Assembly (NCBI GenBank): GCA_030649945.1
Contig: JAUSFE010000130.1
Span: forward strand, 1-38,551
DNA length: 38,551 nucleotides
Source of the DNA: Dehalococcoidia bacterium
GTDB lineage: Bacteria; Chloroflexota; Dehalococcoidia; SM23-28-2; RBG-16-64-32
Reading direction: 5' to 3'
The notes beneath the pieces were generated by a model that worked only from the letters and a program-made list of their open reading frames with translations, was not told where the DNA came from and did not search any database. The position numbers and the translations under genes were made by a program. Shown here in pieces: positions 38,403 to 38,551 of this stretch (its first letter is position 1; the number at the start of each line of letters is the position of its first letter).

Positions 38403-38551
38403 CTATTCTACGTCATCGGATGCGGGCTCAGAGATAACGGCGATGGCCTCTATCTCTACCAGCATCTCCGGCTCGACGAGCGCCGACACCTCGACCAATG
38501 TAGCCGCCGGGCGGATATCGCCGAAGGCCTCGCCGTGGGCGCGGGCCACCT
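38403..38551 (-). CDS. RidA-family protein, C-terminal part
   Basis: The window ends inside this gene. The visible 48 residues read RAHGEAFGDIRPAATLVEVS, ALVEPEMLVEIEAIAVISEP and a short acidic end. The R-P-x-x-T...V-x-x-L-V-x-P-x-M-L-V-E-I-E-A-x-A pattern is the end of RidA/YjgF proteins, which hydrolyse reactive enamine/imine intermediates. Its stop region contains the -10 box of the next gene, 8 nt downstream. Confidence 0.85.
   Translation of the reverse strand, partial: VARAHGEAFGDIRPAATLVEVSALVEPEMLVEIEAIAVISEPASDDVE

Noticed and set aside
1..38551. tRNA or rRNA genes
   Set aside because: No cloverleaf with a GTTCGA-type T-loop and no rRNA core sequence was recognised on either strand by eye.

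Overview
The window is a GC-rich (roughly two-thirds G+C) bacterial chromosome segment, most likely from an uncultured Chloroflexota (Dehalococcoidia-like) lineage. That placement is inference. It rests on the gene mix: an archaeal-type fructose-1,6-bisphosphate aldolase/phosphatase, an mtaB-amaP-scpB-DUF503 run, an alpha/beta-hydrolase fused to a class III cyclase, and a Tat-exported Cys/His-rich protein. It also rests on unusually dense small palindromic repeats between genes. No rRNA, tRNA, CRISPR array, prophage or intact transposase was seen.

Layout. 0-2.8 kb: a PadR regulator with its membrane partner, a metallo-hydrolase, a secreted protein. 2.8-3.5 kb: a tandem 374-bp repeat. 3.5-9 kb: fbp, an uncharacterised gene, then a membrane gene-folC-fabF run. 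9-14.2 kb: galE, a membrane protein, then the conserved dnaJ-prmA-rsmE cluster. 14.2-15.5 kb: two short-unit tandem arrays around a Tat-exported protein. 15.5-21 kb: M23 lipoprotein, SDR, HIT protein, a DsbA-fold gene with an in-frame UGA at its first active-site cysteine, acyl-CoA dehydrogenase, DUF2442 protein and a methyltransferase. 21-25 kb: an AbrB/PIN pair and the mtaB operon. 25.6-29.4 kb: a stand-alone 47-residue zinc ribbon like the C-terminus of B12-dependent ribonucleotide reductase, aldo/keto reductase, glycerate kinase, metallopeptidase. 29.4-31 kb: a lower-GC module between 51-bp direct repeats with small zinc-ribbon and coiled-coil genes and gene remnants. 31-38.5 kb: class B PBP, MFS transporter, a DUF4160/DUF2442-HTH pair, SDR, a frameshifted hydrolase-cyclase fusion and the end of a RidA gene.

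Most interesting. (1) The candidate selenoprotein at 17863-18558: UGA replaces the first Cys of the CPWC motif, a SECIS-like hairpin lies at the right distance, and homology continues on both sides. (2) The stand-alone NrdJ-like zinc ribbon at 25641-25784. (3) At least five families of small non-autonomous repeats, including a MITE with perfect 13-bp terminal inverted repeats, and palindromes that sit in frame inside folC and prmA. (4) Repeated -10 boxes 6-10 nt before start codons, suggesting many leaderless mRNAs. (5) Two toxin-antitoxin-like pairs with palindromic operator candidates.

Genes were identified by eye from motifs and remembered family patterns. No search was run.
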